Source: Actinomadura hallensis (GTDB lineage Bacteria > Actinomycetota > Actinomycetes > Streptosporangiales > Streptosporangiaceae). From it: DNA of 64,000 bases. The notes below the pieces were generated by a model. That model saw nothing but the letters and a program-made list of their open reading frames with translations, was not told the DNA's origin and did no database searches. Below are positions 8,604 through 19,607 of the stretch, piece by piece. Location of the stretch: assembly GCF_006716765.1 (NCBI RefSeq), contig NZ_VFPO01000001.1, forward strand, positions 2,170,001 to 2,234,000, given 5' to 3'. The stretch's first letter is position 1, and each line of letters starts with the position of its first letter. The translations under genes and the position numbers were made by a program.

Positions 8604-9938
8604 ATGGCCAACCCCTACCTGGAAGGGCTCCTCGCACCCGTCACCGAGGAGGTCACCGTCCACGACCTCCCCGTCACCGGACGGATCCCGAGCGGCCTGC
8701 GGGGCCGCTACCTGCGCATCGGCCCGAACCCCCTCATGGTCGAGGACGCCTCCGCCTACCACTGGTTCCTCGGCGACGGCATGGTGCACGGGATCCGGCT
8801 CCGCGACGGCCGCGCCGAGTGGTACCGCAACCGCTGGGTCCGCTCGCGGAAGGTGGCGGAGCGGCTCGGCGAGGAATGGCCCGCCGGGCCCGTGGTCGAG
8901 AACTTCGACTTCGCCCCCAACACCCACGTGCTCCAGCACGCCGGGGACACCCTCGCGCTCGTCGAGGCCGGCGCCAGGCCGTACCGGCTCGACCACGAGC
9001 TGAACACCCTCGGCCCCTGCGACTTCGGCGGCACCCTCAAGGGCGGCTACACCGCCCACCCCAAGGAGGACCCGGCCACCGGCGAACTGCACGCCGTCGG
9101 GTACTACTTCGGCTGGGAGCACCTGGAGTACACCGTCCGGAGCACCTCCGGCCGGATCGTCCGCTCGGTGGAGATCCCGGTCTCGGACGGCCCGATGGTC
9201 CACGACTTCGCGCTGACGGAGAAGTACGTCGTCATCTACGACCTGCCGATCACCTTCTCCATGGCGCTGGCCGAGGCCGGGGCGGGCCTTCCGTACGCGT
9301 GGAACGACGCGCATCCCGCCCGCGTGGGCGTGATGCCGCGCGACGGCGGCGCCGCCGACGTCCGCTGGATCGACATCCCGCCGTGCTGGGTCTTCCACAC
9401 CCTGAACGCCTACGACGACGGCGACCGCGTCGTCGTGGACCTGGCCCGGTTCCCGAGCTTCATGCACGGCGGCCGGCTGGAGGGCAACCCGGCGCCGACC
9501 CTGGACCGCTGGACGATCGACCCCGTGGCGGGGAAGGTCGTGCAGGAGACCGTCGACGACCGCGCGCAGGAGTTCCCGCGCATCGACGAGCGGCTCACCA
9601 CGCGCCGCCACCGGTACGGCTACACCGTGGGGGACAGCGGAGTCGACCCCCAGGGCGGCACCGGGCTGATGAAGCACGACTACGAGCGCGGAACGTCCGA
9701 GTTCCGCCGGTTCCCCGACGGCTCGGGCGTCGGGGAGGCGGTGTTCGTGCCGTCCGCGCCCGACTCCGCCGAGGACGACGGCTACCTGATGACGCTGGCG
9801 TTCGACCCCGTCCGGCAGGGCACCGACCTGGTCGTCATCGCGTCGCAGGACTTCACCGGCGAGCCCGTCGCGACCGTCCACCTCCCGGTCCGCGTCCCGC
9901 TGGGCTTCCACGGGTCCTGGGCCCCCGACCTCGGCTGA
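8604..9938 (+). CDS. Carotenoid cleavage oxygenase family protein
   Basis: This 444-residue RPE65/lignostilbene dioxygenase-type enzyme shows the four iron-binding histidines of the beta-propeller at H152 (AHPK), H200 (VHDFA), H265 (FHTLNA) and H436 (GFHG near the C-terminus). Such non-haem Fe(II) enzymes cleave carotenoid or stilbene double bonds with O2. The start ATG follows GAGG 7 bases after the TetR stop. No carotenoid synthesis genes are in the window apart from isoprenoid precursor genes, so the substrate could be an imported stilbene or an apocarotenoid. Confidence 0.92.
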   Translation: MANPYLEGLLAPVTEEVTVHDLPVTGRIPSGLRGRYLRIGPNPLMVEDASAYHWFLGDGMVHGIRLRDGRAEWYRNRWVRSRKVAERLGEEWPAGPVVENFDFAPNTHVLQHAGDTLALVEAGARPYRLDHELNTLGPCDFGGTLKGGYTAHPKEDPATGELHAVGYYFGWEHLEYTVRSTSGRIVRSVEIPVSDGPMVHDFALTEKYVVIYDLPITFSMALAEAGAGLPYAWNDAHPARVGVMPRDGGAADVRWIDIPPCWVFHTLNAYDDGDRVVVDLARFPSFMHGGRLEGNPAPTLDRWTIDPVAGKVVQETVDDRAQEFPRIDERLTTRRHRYGYTVGDSGVDPQGGTGLMKHDYERGTSEFRRFPDGSGVGEAVFVPSAPDSAEDDGYLMTLAFDPVRQGTDLVVIASQDFTGEPVATVHLPVRVPLGFHGSWAPDLG

Positions 9939-9987
9939 ACCGCCGCGGGCGCGGGCCGCGCGCCGGATGCGCACGCGGCGGGATCGC

Positions 9988-9993
9988 TACCCT
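9988..9993 (+). promoter_or_regulatory. -10 box for a leaderless transcript (DUF2804 gene)
   Basis: TACCCT fits the actinobacterial TANNNT -10 pattern and ends 6 bases before the ATG at 10000, so transcription would begin at the A of the start codon. No Shine-Dalgarno sequence is seen in front of this ATG, which agrees with a leaderless mRNA. Confidence 0.5.
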
Positions 9994-9999
9994 CGGGCC

Positions 10000-10986
10000 A
10001 TGCCGACCCACGAGCGCGAGATCACCGAGCCCGTCGACCTCTGCCTGCCGGACGGCCGGCTCAACCCGGACGCGGTCGGCTGGACGCGCCGCCCGCTGCA
10101 CCGTGCGAACCTGCGCGGCTGGGGCCGGACCAAGCGCTGGGAGTACTGGGGCATCGTCACGCCGCGGCACATCGTCGGGCTCGTGGCCTCGTCGATCGAC
10201 TACGCCGGGGTCCACGGCGTCTACGTGCTGGACCGCGAGACCGGGGAGGAGACCGTCGAGGACGCGGTGGTGCCCTTCGCGCGGGGCGCGGTGTTCCCCG
10301 ACCGCAGCGGCGAGGGCGAGGTGTCCGTGCGGGGCGGGGGAGTGGCGGTCGGCGTCCGGCAGCATCCGGGCGGTTCCCGGGTGCGGGCCGTCGCTCCCGC
10401 CGCGGGCTTCGACCTCGACGTCGAGATCCCGCTGGAGGAGGGCCGCGAGTCGCTCGGCGTGGTGGTCCCGTGGGGGCCGCGGCGGTTCCAGTACACGGTG
10501 AAGGACGTCGGGCGCCCGGTGACCGGGCGGCTGCGGCTTCCGTCCGGGGAGCACGAGATCGGCGAGGGCGCGTTCGCGGTGCTCGACCACGGGCGCGGCA
10601 AGTGGCCGTACCGGATGACGTGGAACTGGGCGGCGGCGAGCGGGCCGGGGATCGCGCTCCAGCTCGGCGGCAGGTGGACGGACGGCACCGGCATGACCGA
10701 GAACGCGGTCTTCGTCGACGGGCGCCTCCACAAGATCGGTGAGGAGCTCGACTGGAGCTACGACCGGGACGACTGGCTGCGCCCCTGGACCATCACCGGC
10801 GACCGCGTCGAGGCGACGTTCCACCCGTTCCACGAGAGGGCCGCGCGCACCGAGCTCGGCATCGTCGGCAGCGAGACCCACCAGTGCTTCGGCCGTTTCA
10901 CCGGCCGCGCCCGCACCGACGGCGGGACCTGGATCGAGTTCGACGGCCTCACCGGGTGGGCGGAGGAGGCCCGCCAGCGCTGGTGA
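10000..10986 (+). CDS. DUF2804 family protein
   Basis: This 328-residue protein matches the DUF2804 pattern I recall: the N-terminal region has NPDAVGWTRRPLHRANLRGWGRTKRWEYW, quoted here only by its first and last residues in the family sense (N21 to W49 approximately), and later DHGRGKWPYRMTWNWA and GRWTDGTGMTENAVFVDGR. The second half looks like the hydroxyneurosporene-synthase/AttH-like beta-barrel fold. The function is unknown. The ATG at 10000 is chosen because of the -10 box six bases upstream; a longer frame from 9967 lacks support. It is a single gene, facing the histidine kinase gene. Confidence 0.85.
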   Translation: MPTHEREITEPVDLCLPDGRLNPDAVGWTRRPLHRANLRGWGRTKRWEYWGIVTPRHIVGLVASSIDYAGVHGVYVLDRETGEETVEDAVVPFARGAVFPDRSGEGEVSVRGGGVAVGVRQHPGGSRVRAVAPAAGFDLDVEIPLEEGRESLGVVVPWGPRRFQYTVKDVGRPVTGRLRLPSGEHEIGEGAFAVLDHGRGKWPYRMTWNWAAASGPGIALQLGGRWTDGTGMTENAVFVDGRLHKIGEELDWSYDRDDWLRPWTITGDRVEATFHPFHERAARTELGIVGSETHQCFGRFTGRARTDGGTWIEFDGLTGWAEEARQRW

Positions 10987-11074
10987 GCCGCGGCCGCGCG
11001 GGGCACGTGGTCGTCCCCGCGTGCGCGGGGGCGTAGGCGTGCGGGTTCCCGCGCTGCCGGGCGTCCGTCGACGG

Positions 11075-12433
11075 TCAGCGGCGGGCGGCGCGGCGGGCCG
11101 AGCGGCGGGAGGCGGGCTTCGGCGCGGTGCGCAGCCACACCTCGATCTGGGCGCCGCCGAGCGGGGAGGCGCCGATGCGCAGCGACCCGCCGGTGGACTC
11201 GGCGAGGCGCCGCGCGATGTCCAGGCCCAGCCCCGTGGACCCGGCGCCGCTCGCGCCGCGCCGCAGGGCCGCGTCGCCGTCGGGGATGCCGGGCCCCGCG
11301 TCGCCGAACAGCAGGCCGGTGGAGTGCCGGCCGCGGTGGACGGTGAGGCGGAACGCGGTGCCGTGCGGGGTGTGCCGGAAGACGTTGCCCATCAGCGCGT
11401 CCACCGCGGCGGCCAGCTCGGCCTCGGGGACGGGCACGGGAGCGGGCGCGTCGGCGCCGACCAGGTCCCATCCGCGGTCCTGGTCCTCGGCCAGCGCCGA
11501 CCAGAACGCCATCCGCCTGCGCACCACCTCCGCCGCGTCGCAGCCCGCCGCGCCCGCGGCCGTGCCCGCGCCCGCGACGGTCCCGGCGGGCCGCCGCGCC
11601 GCGGCGATGATCTCGTCGACCGCCCGCTCCAGCCGGTCCAGCGCGCTGCGGCTCTGCGCCAGCCGGGCCGGGTCGCCGGGGTTGGCCGCCAGCCCGTCCA
11701 GGTCGACCCGCAGGGCCGTCAGCGGGGTGCGCAGCCGGTGCGACAGGTCGGCGCCCGCCTCCCGCTCGGCCGCCAGCAGCCGGGCGAGCCGGTCGGCCAT
11801 GTGGTTGAACGCCTCGCCCGCCGCGCGCAGCTCCGGCGGCCCCTGCGGGTCGACGCGCGCCGCCAGGTCGCCCGCCGCGACCCGGGTCACCGCGCGCACC
11901 AGCCGCTCGGCGGCCCGCACCACGCGCGTGGCGAGCCGGTCGGCCATCGCCACCGAGACCAGCACCAGCGCCAGCGCCACCAGGGCGAGGATCAGCCAGG
12001 ACCGGGCGACGCCGCGACTCAGCTCCTCCTGCGGGACGTGCACCTCGATGACCGCGTGGGTCCCGGCCTCCAGCAGGACGGGGCGCAGCAGCACCTTCCC
12101 GCCCGCCGCCTCGACCGTGGCGGTGCGGCCGTGCCGCCGCGCCGCGGCGAGGTCGCCGGCCGGCGCGTGGGGCGACCCGAGGACCTCGCCCGTGGGCAGG
12201 TGCAGCGCGAGCCGCCCCGCCGTCCCGGCGGGCACCGAGCCGACCGCGTCGTTCAGCGCGGCCGGGTCGCGGGTCACCGACAGCACCGGCACGAGCGAGG
12301 CCGCCTGCCGCTCGGCCGCCGTCATCGCCCGGTCGTGCGCCGTCCGGCCGTTCAGCAGCCCCAGCGGGACGACGAAGGACAACGCCACCATCGCCGTCAC
12401 CGCCGTCGCGATGCGCGCCAGCGAAGTTCTCAT
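11075..12433 (-). CDS. Sensor histidine kinase
   Basis: This 452-residue membrane kinase has one transmembrane segment near residues 8-28, an extracytoplasmic sensor of about 100 residues and a second segment (SWLILALVALALVLVSVAM). A HAMP linker, the phospho-acceptor box DLSHRLRTPL, an N box (GNVFRHTPHG), DAGPGIPDGD and GLGLDIARR of the ATP-binding domain follow. The ATG at 12433 is preferred over an upstream GTG-type extension because the first membrane helix follows it directly. The cognate regulator is probably the OmpR-type gene 620 bases upstream on the same strand, separated by one gene on the opposite strand. Confidence 0.9.
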   Translation of the reverse strand: MRTSLARIATAVTAMVALSFVVPLGLLNGRTAHDRAMTAAERQAASLVPVLSVTRDPAALNDAVGSVPAGTAGRLALHLPTGEVLGSPHAPAGDLAAARRHGRTATVEAAGGKVLLRPVLLEAGTHAVIEVHVPQEELSRGVARSWLILALVALALVLVSVAMADRLATRVVRAAERLVRAVTRVAAGDLAARVDPQGPPELRAAGEAFNHMADRLARLLAAEREAGADLSHRLRTPLTALRVDLDGLAANPGDPARLAQSRSALDRLERAVDEIIAAARRPAGTVAGAGTAAGAAGCDAAEVVRRRMAFWSALAEDQDRGWDLVGADAPAPVPVPEAELAAAVDALMGNVFRHTPHGTAFRLTVHRGRHSTGLLFGDAGPGIPDGDAALRRGASGAGSTGLGLDIARRLAESTGGSLRIGASPLGGAQIEVWLRTAPKPASRRSARRAARR

Positions 12434-12494
12434 CCCGCCCGCCTTCCGTCGGGGACCACGGCTCCTTCTGGTGATTACGGCGAACCGGCCGTGC

Positions 12495-12520
12495 AAGGAG
12501 CAAAAGTTATGTTCTTATGA
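12495..12520 (+). promoter_or_regulatory. Leader mini-cistron with a TTA codon overlapping the next start
   Basis: AAGGAG at 12495-12500 is ideally spaced (8 bases) from an ATG at 12509 that opens the three-codon frame ATG TTC TTA TGA. Its stop overlaps the ATG (12517) of the downstream gene as ATGA. The gene's own ATG lies 16 bases from the AAGGAG, too far for normal initiation. TTA is the rarest leucine codon in high-GC actinomycetes and is read by the bldA-type tRNA. Translational coupling through this mini-cistron is inferred, not shown. Confidence 0.45.
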
Positions 12521-13041
12521 CACGTATGAGGCTCCTGCGAGGACGAGTCGGCTTCGTGGCGGTCTGGACGGCGACCACGCTCACCGGCATGGCGATCAGC
12601 TGGGCCGGGGTGAGCGGCGCGATGCGCGGCACCGCCGAGGTCCCCGTCCTGCAGGGGCGGCCTCCCTCCCCGGGGCCGTCCGCCGTGCCCTCGCAGTCCT
12701 CCGGAACGCCCTCGCCCTCCGCGTCCGGGTCCGCCTCCCCGTCCACGCGGGACGGATCGCCCGCCGCAGCGCCAGGGGGCGGGCGGTCTCCCAGCCCGGA
12801 CGCCTCCCGTGGCCCGCGCGAGAAGGTCCGCACGTACACGGTCAAGTCGGGGCGCGTGGTGCTGGCCCTGTCGGACGAGGCGGCGCGGCTGGTGTCGGCC
12901 TCGCCCGACGACGGTTTCCGCGCCAAGGTGTGGCGGCAGGAGAAGTGGCTGCGCGTCGACCTCACCGACGACGTCCACGGCTCGGCGGTCTTCGCGACCT
13001 GGCACGACGGCGCGGTGCGCGTCCAGGTCTACGAGTACTGA
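12517..13041 (+). CDS. Membrane-anchored or secreted hypothetical protein
   Basis: I do not recognise this 174-residue protein. Residues 12-33 form a hydrophobic segment (VWTATTLTGMAISWAGVSG) that could be a signal peptide or anchor. Residues 45-100 are a Pro/Ser/Gly linker. Residues 100-174 form a compact, charged domain (KSGRVVLALS, WLRVDLTDDVHGSAVFATW) likely to be outside the cell. It lies on the plus strand between a response regulator and a histidine kinase gene, both on the minus strand, so a role as sensed protein or accessory of that system is possible. A second ATG at 12526 is an alternative start. Confidence 0.75.
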   Translation: MTRMRLLRGRVGFVAVWTATTLTGMAISWAGVSGAMRGTAEVPVLQGRPPSPGPSAVPSQSSGTPSPSASGSASPSTRDGSPAAAPGGGRSPSPDASRGPREKVRTYTVKSGRVVLALSDEAARLVSASPDDGFRAKVWRQEKWLRVDLTDDVHGSAVFATWHDGAVRVQVYEY

Positions 13042-13052
13042 CGGGCCGCCGG

Positions 13053-13730
13053 TCATTCCGGCGCCGCGAGCATCACGCCCACGCCCCGCACGGTGTGCAG
13101 GTAGCGCGGCGAGCTGGAACGTTCCCCCATCTTGCGGCGGAGCCAGGAGAGGTGCACGTCGATCGTCTGGTCGTCGCCGTAGGGCTGCCGCCACACCTCG
13201 GTCAGCAGTTCGCGCCGGGACACGACCCGCCCGGCGTTGCGGGCGAGGAAGGCCAGCATCTCGAACTCCATCCGGGCGAGCTGGAGCACGGTGCCGCGCA
13301 GTTTCGCCTGCCGGCGGTCCAGGTCGATCTGAAGCTCCCCGACCACGATCGCCTGCCGCCGCGCCTCCGTCCTGGCGCGTCGCAGCACGGCCTCGATGCG
13401 GGCGTGCAGATGCCCCGCGGAGAAGGGCTTCACCAGGTAGTCGTCGGCCCCCGACTGCAGCAGCCGGATGATCTCCGGCTCGCCGTCCCGCGCGGTCGCC
13501 ACGATCACCGGCACGTCGGACACGGCGCGCAGCATCTTCAGCGCCTCGGCGCCGTCGAGGTCGGGAAGGCCGAGGTCGAGGACGACGACGTCGGGCGCGT
13601 TGGCCGCGACGTCGCGCAGCGCGTCCAGGGCGCGGCCGGCGCTGCGCATGGTGTGGCCGAGGTCCCGCAGTTCCCGCAGGAACGCCTGCCGGACGTGGTC
13701 GTCGTCTTCAACGAGCAGAACGGTAGCCAC
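13053..13730 (-). CDS. OmpR-family response regulator
   Basis: The product is 225 residues: a receiver domain with acidic pocket VEDDD, phospho-acceptor in VLDLGLPDLDG, conserved Thr/Ala region VIVATA and Lys in YLVKPFS, then a winged-helix DNA-binding domain (residues about 130-222; QTIDVHLSWLRRKMG, YLHTVRGVGVML). The GTG at 13730 is preferred because a TATCGT -10 box sits exactly 6 bases upstream (13737-13742), predicting a leaderless mRNA; a TTG at 13748 would include that box in the coding region. It probably pairs with the kinase at 11075-12433. Confidence 0.92.
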   Translation of the reverse strand: MATVLLVEDDDHVRQAFLRELRDLGHTMRSAGRALDALRDVAANAPDVVVLDLGLPDLDGAEALKMLRAVSDVPVIVATARDGEPEIIRLLQSGADDYLVKPFSAGHLHARIEAVLRRARTEARRQAIVVGELQIDLDRRQAKLRGTVLQLARMEFEMLAFLARNAGRVVSRRELLTEVWRQPYGDDQTIDVHLSWLRRKMGERSSSPRYLHTVRGVGVMLAAPE

Positions 13731-13736
13731 GGTCGG

Positions 13737-13742
13737 ACGATA
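13737..13742 (-). promoter_or_regulatory. -10 box for a leaderless transcript (response regulator)
   Basis: On the minus strand TATCGT lies 6 bases before the GTG at 13730, with no ribosome-binding site between. This fits the TANNNT consensus and places the transcript 5' end on the start codon. Confidence 0.5.
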
Positions 13743-13820
13743 GCCCAATGATCACGGACCGAAAGGTCCCTTCGGGATGTTCGCTCATGGTGCCCGGCGC
13801 GGCCTCCGGCGGGCGCGCCG

Positions 13821-13857
13821 CGGGCGGACCGAGGGCTCCGCGCCCTCGGTCCGCCCG
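13821..13857 (-). terminator. Hairpin terminator after the LPMO/DUF305 operon
   Basis: A perfect 16-bp stem (13821-13836 with 13842-13857) with a 5-base loop lies between the DUF305 stop and the response regulator start. There is no clear T tract, as is common for actinomycete terminators. Confidence 0.75.
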
Positions 13858-13891
13858 GCGTTCGACGCCCAGCGGACTCGCCGCCCGGCGC

Positions 13892-14497
13892 TCAGCCGCT
13901 GAGCATGCCGAGCATCTGCCGGATCTGGTCCGTCCGGGACTCCCTGACGCGCTTCGCGAACGCCTTGGCCTCCGCGTTGGCGCCCTTGTCCTCCTCCGCC
14001 TCGGCCATCTTCACCGCGTTGTGCTGGTGCGCGACGAAGAGGTTGAGGAACGCCGGCTCGAAGGCGGCCCCGGTGGTCCGCTTCAGCGTCCTGATCTCCT
14101 TCGGGCCGGTGGCGGGCAGGCCGCCGTGCTCGGCGTGCGAGCCCGGCTCGTGGTCGGTCGTCGTCGGCTTCGACCACCCGCGCAGCCAGGAGGTCATCGT
14201 CTTGATCTCCTCGGTCTGCGTCGCCGCGACGGCCGCCGCGAGGTTGCGCACCTCCTCGCGCTTCGCGCGTCCGGCGGCCACCTCGGCCATCTCCACTCCC
14301 TGCTCGTGATGAGCGATCATCATCTGCAGGAACATCACGTCGTGGTCGTTGTGGCCGGAGGAGGCCGGCGCGTCCGAGGCCGCGCTCGCCGGCTCGGTCG
14401 AGGCGTGCTGCTCGTGGCCCCCTCCGCACGCGGTCAGCAGCAGGGGCAGGACGAGCACCGCGGGCAGCACGGCGTGGCGCGGGGACCGGCGGCTCAC
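13892..14497 (-). CDS. DUF305 lipoprotein, possible copper-binding
   Basis: This 201-residue lipoprotein has a lipobox LLTAC with Cys about residue 24. Two DUF305 half-motifs follow: HDVMFLQMMIAHHEQGVEMA and FLNLFVAHQHNAVKMAE, rich in His and Met. DUF305 proteins are ferritin-like helical bundles; some, such as cyanobacterial CopM, bind copper. The GTG at 14497 overlaps the stop of the upstream copper-dependent LPMO gene as GTGA, so the two are translated together. Delivery or scavenging of copper for the LPMO is an attractive but untested role. Confidence 0.9.
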   Translation of the reverse strand: MSRRSPRHAVLPAVLVLPLLLTACGGGHEQHASTEPASAASDAPASSGHNDHDVMFLQMMIAHHEQGVEMAEVAAGRAKREEVRNLAAAVAATQTEEIKTMTSWLRGWSKPTTTDHEPGSHAEHGGLPATGPKEIRTLKRTTGAAFEPAFLNLFVAHQHNAVKMAEAEEDKGANAEAKAFAKRVRESRTDQIRQMLGMLSG

Positions 14498-15288
14498 AGC
14501 GCCAGCCACAGCGCGGGAGTGAAGACCGGCTCCCAGCTGCGGATCGTCGTGTGGCCCTGGCGGCAGCGGTACCGCCTGCCCTCGTAGGTGACGACGTCGC
14601 CGACCTTGTAGGTCACGCCGGGCCGCCACTCCTCGCCGTTCACGGGCGCGCTCGACGGCTGCGGCCGCGCCGGCGCGGAGGAGGGGGCGGACGAGGGCGC
14701 GGAGGACGGCGCGCTCGACGGGGCGGAGGAGGGCTGCGGCGCCGGGTCCGCGGGCGGCTGCGAACCCGAGCCCCCGCCGCCGATGTTCAGATCGATGCAG
14801 TTGTAGAACGCCATCGGGGTGTCCCCGATGTTCCAGATCGCCAGGACCTTCTGGCGTCCCTGGAAGCGGCTGAGGTCGACCCGGTGCGTGACGACCGACT
14901 CGGGGACCTGGTTGCGGTCGTCGAAGACGGCCACGCGGGTGTTCCCGACGAAGTACTCCCAGGTGCTGGTGCGGTGCCGCGCGGTGAGGGTCCAGCTGAA
15001 GGTCACCGTGGTGCCGACCGACTTGGCGGGCCAGTCGCGGCTCTCGTCGGACAGGACCGCGAACTGGCCGAGACCGCCGTGGCAGTTGCGCTGCCCCTTC
15101 GGCCCTTCGACGCTCTGCGGCTCGAACTGGATGGGGCCGCAGTCGGGCACCGCGCGGGCGGCGCACAGCGCCTGCCGGCTCGGCGGGGAGGAGACGTAGC
15201 CGTGCGCCGCGGCCGGACCGGCGGTGACGAACAGCGTCGGTCCGGCGACCGTGAGAACGGCGAGCGGATAGGCGAGCGACCTGCGCAT
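14494..15288 (-). CDS. AA10 lytic polysaccharide monooxygenase with chitin-binding module
   Basis: The 264-residue secreted protein has a signal peptide cleaved before His29 (AAA-HGYVSSPPSR), so His29 becomes the N-terminal copper ligand. The second histidine of the brace is probably H105 (ARHRTSTWEYF). The AA10 domain ends near residue 168, followed by a Pro/Ser linker built of PSSA repeats. A C-terminal CBM5/12-like module follows (WRPGVTYKVGDVVTYEGRRY, then QGHTTIRSWEP and PALW). Family members oxidise chitin or cellulose chains. AAAGGA sits upstream of the ATG. It is first in a two-gene operon with a DUF305 lipoprotein. Confidence 0.95.
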   Translation of the reverse strand: MRRSLAYPLAVLTVAGPTLFVTAGPAAAHGYVSSPPSRQALCAARAVPDCGPIQFEPQSVEGPKGQRNCHGGLGQFAVLSDESRDWPAKSVGTTVTFSWTLTARHRTSTWEYFVGNTRVAVFDDRNQVPESVVTHRVDLSRFQGRQKVLAIWNIGDTPMAFYNCIDLNIGGGGSGSQPPADPAPQPSSAPSSAPSSAPSSAPSSAPARPQPSSAPVNGEEWRPGVTYKVGDVVTYEGRRYRCRQGHTTIRSWEPVFTPALWLAL

Positions 15289-15719
15289 ACGGCAAATCCT
15301 TTCCGTGGTTTCGGGGGGTTGGGCCGCCGCGATTCGGGGGACCGTGATTGCCGTCAGGACGCTAGGCGCGGCCGTCCTAAGGCCGCCTTAACGACCGGGG
15401 AAGCGATCGTCAATCCTCCGGGCGGCCCGAGCCCCCGCGGAATCGTGGGCGGCGGCGGGCCCGGCCCCCGCCCGCGCGGACGTCTCGGAGCCCAAGTAAT
15501 TTGAGGTATCTTGATGTCGAGAAAAAACCGGGGGAAGTTAGGTCCACCTGATTGCCGGTGGGCGGCCCGACTAGGGCAGGATCAAGAAGGCGAGCACCCG
15601 CCTCGGCGCGCCCGGCCACCTCGCGGGGCGCCGGCCGCGGGCGGCACAGGAAGATCGAGACGATGCGCCGCGCGATCACGTCCCGGACCGGACGCGCGGT
15701 TGCGACGGAGGAGGAGTCC
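15289..15719 (+). other. Divergent intergenic region between LPMO and aconitase
   Basis: No gene is seen in these 431 bases. The left third must hold the LPMO promoter; a TTGACG box (15413-15408, minus strand) is the best -35 candidate but its -10 partner is poor. The middle carries the palindrome near 15509-15522 and a TATCTT -10 candidate for aconitase, leaving a leader of roughly 200 bases before the GTG. The leader has several GC-rich inverted segments but no riboswitch that I recognise. Confidence 0.5.
15507..15522 (+). promoter_or_regulatory. Palindromic operator overlapping a -10 box upstream of aconitase
   Basis: TCTTGATGTCGAGA (15509-15522) is a 14-base inverted repeat with one mismatch. 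It overlaps TATCTT (15507-15512), which fits the actinobacterial -10 pattern. A MarR-type regulator (TamR) is known to act on aconitase genes in Streptomyces; whether this is its site is only a guess. Confidence 0.4.
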
Positions 15720-18485
<2,766 letters not shown>

Positions 18486-18503
18486 CCGCACCACCCGCTC
18501 CAC

Positions 18504-18542
18504 AGAAGTGCCCCGCCCCCGCAGTGGGGGCGGGGCACTTCT
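18504..18542 (+). terminator. Terminator after aconitase
   Basis: A perfect 17-bp stem (18504-18520 with 18526-18542) closes on the 5-base loop GCAGT, 19 bases after the aconitase stop. It lacks a T tract but is very stable and symmetrical. Confidence 0.85.
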
Positions 18543-18632
18543 GCCCTTCAGGGGACGTGTCACCGGCTTCGTAACGGCGGGACGGTGGGGTAGTGACCCC
18601 GTGGCATCTCCGACGAGAACAAGAAGGCTGAC

Positions 18633-19562
18633 ATGAAGCAGATCGGTGACCTGGACGTCTTCCCGCTCTGCCTGGGCGGCAACGTCTTCGGGTGGACGGC
18701 CGGGAAGGAGCGCTCGTTCGAGATCCTCGACGCCTACGCGGCGGCGGGCGGCAACTTCGTCGACACCGCCGACTCCTACATGGCCTCCGCGCCCGGCAAC
18801 CGGGGCGGCGAGTCAGAGACGATCATCGGCGAGTGGACGGAGACGCGCGGCAACCGGGACGACGTCGTCATCGCGACCAAGGTCGGCCGCCATCCCGAGC
18901 GCCGGGGCCTGGCCCCGGCGAACATCAGGGCCGCCGCGGACGACTCGCTCCGGCGGCTCCGCACCGACCGCATCGACCTCTACTACACGCACTACGACGA
19001 CCCGTCCGTCCCCATCGAGGACATCATGACCACGCTGCACGAGCTCGTCACCGCGGGAAAGGTGCGGCAGATCGGGGTGTCCAACATCGAGCCCGACCGG
19101 CTCCAGAAGTCGCTGGAGTTCGCCGAACGCGAGGGGACGACCCCCTACACGGCCATCCAGCCGCACTACAACCTGGTCTCCCGCGACACCTACGAAGGCC
19201 CCCGCCGCGACCTCGCCGAGCGGTACGGGCTCGCCGCCGTCCCCTACTACGGCCTCGCGTCGGGCTTCCTGACGGGCAAGTACCGCCCGGGCGCGAACGT
19301 GGACAGCGTCCGGTCGGAGCGCGCCGCCGCGCACCTGGAGACCGAGCGCGGCCGCCGGGTCCTGGCCGCCCTCGACCTCGTCGCCGAGGAGCAGGGCACC
19401 GCGGTCGCCACCGTGGCGCTGGCCTGGCTCGCCGCCCGGCCGACCGTCGCCGCCCCCATCGCCAGCGCCCGCACCCTCGACCAGCTCCCGCCCCTCATCG
19501 AGGTCGCCCGCACGACCCTGACCGAGGACCAGCTCCGGCGCCTCACCGAGGCGTCCGAGTGA
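18633..19562 (+). CDS. Aldo/keto reductase
   Basis: This 309-residue TIM-barrel NADPH oxidoreductase has the catalytic set visible as Asp and Tyr in NFVDTADSYMA, Lys in VVIATKVG and His in YYTHYDD. The C-terminal cofactor site contains APIASARTLDQL. The family acts on sugars, aldehydes and ketones; the substrate here is not evident. An AAGAAGG precedes the ATG. It stands alone between aconitase and a permease gene. Confidence 0.93.
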   Translation: MKQIGDLDVFPLCLGGNVFGWTAGKERSFEILDAYAAAGGNFVDTADSYMASAPGNRGGESETIIGEWTETRGNRDDVVIATKVGRHPERRGLAPANIRAAADDSLRRLRTDRIDLYYTHYDDPSVPIEDIMTTLHELVTAGKVRQIGVSNIEPDRLQKSLEFAEREGTTPYTAIQPHYNLVSRDTYEGPRRDLAERYGLAAVPYYGLASGFLTGKYRPGANVDSVRSERAAAHLETERGRRVLAALDLVAEEQGTAVATVALAWLAARPTVAAPIASARTLDQLPPLIEVARTTLTEDQLRRLTEASE

Positions 19563-19607
19563 GGGCGGTGTCCCAGACCGGAGATACCGACGTATAACGT
19601 CCCTGAC

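Noticed and set aside
11008..11034. GTCGTCCCCGCGTGCGCGGGG looks like a type I-E CRISPR repeat of actinomycetes
   Set aside because: Only one copy is present, with no spacers, second repeat or cas genes in the window; it is more likely a simple hairpin between convergent genes.
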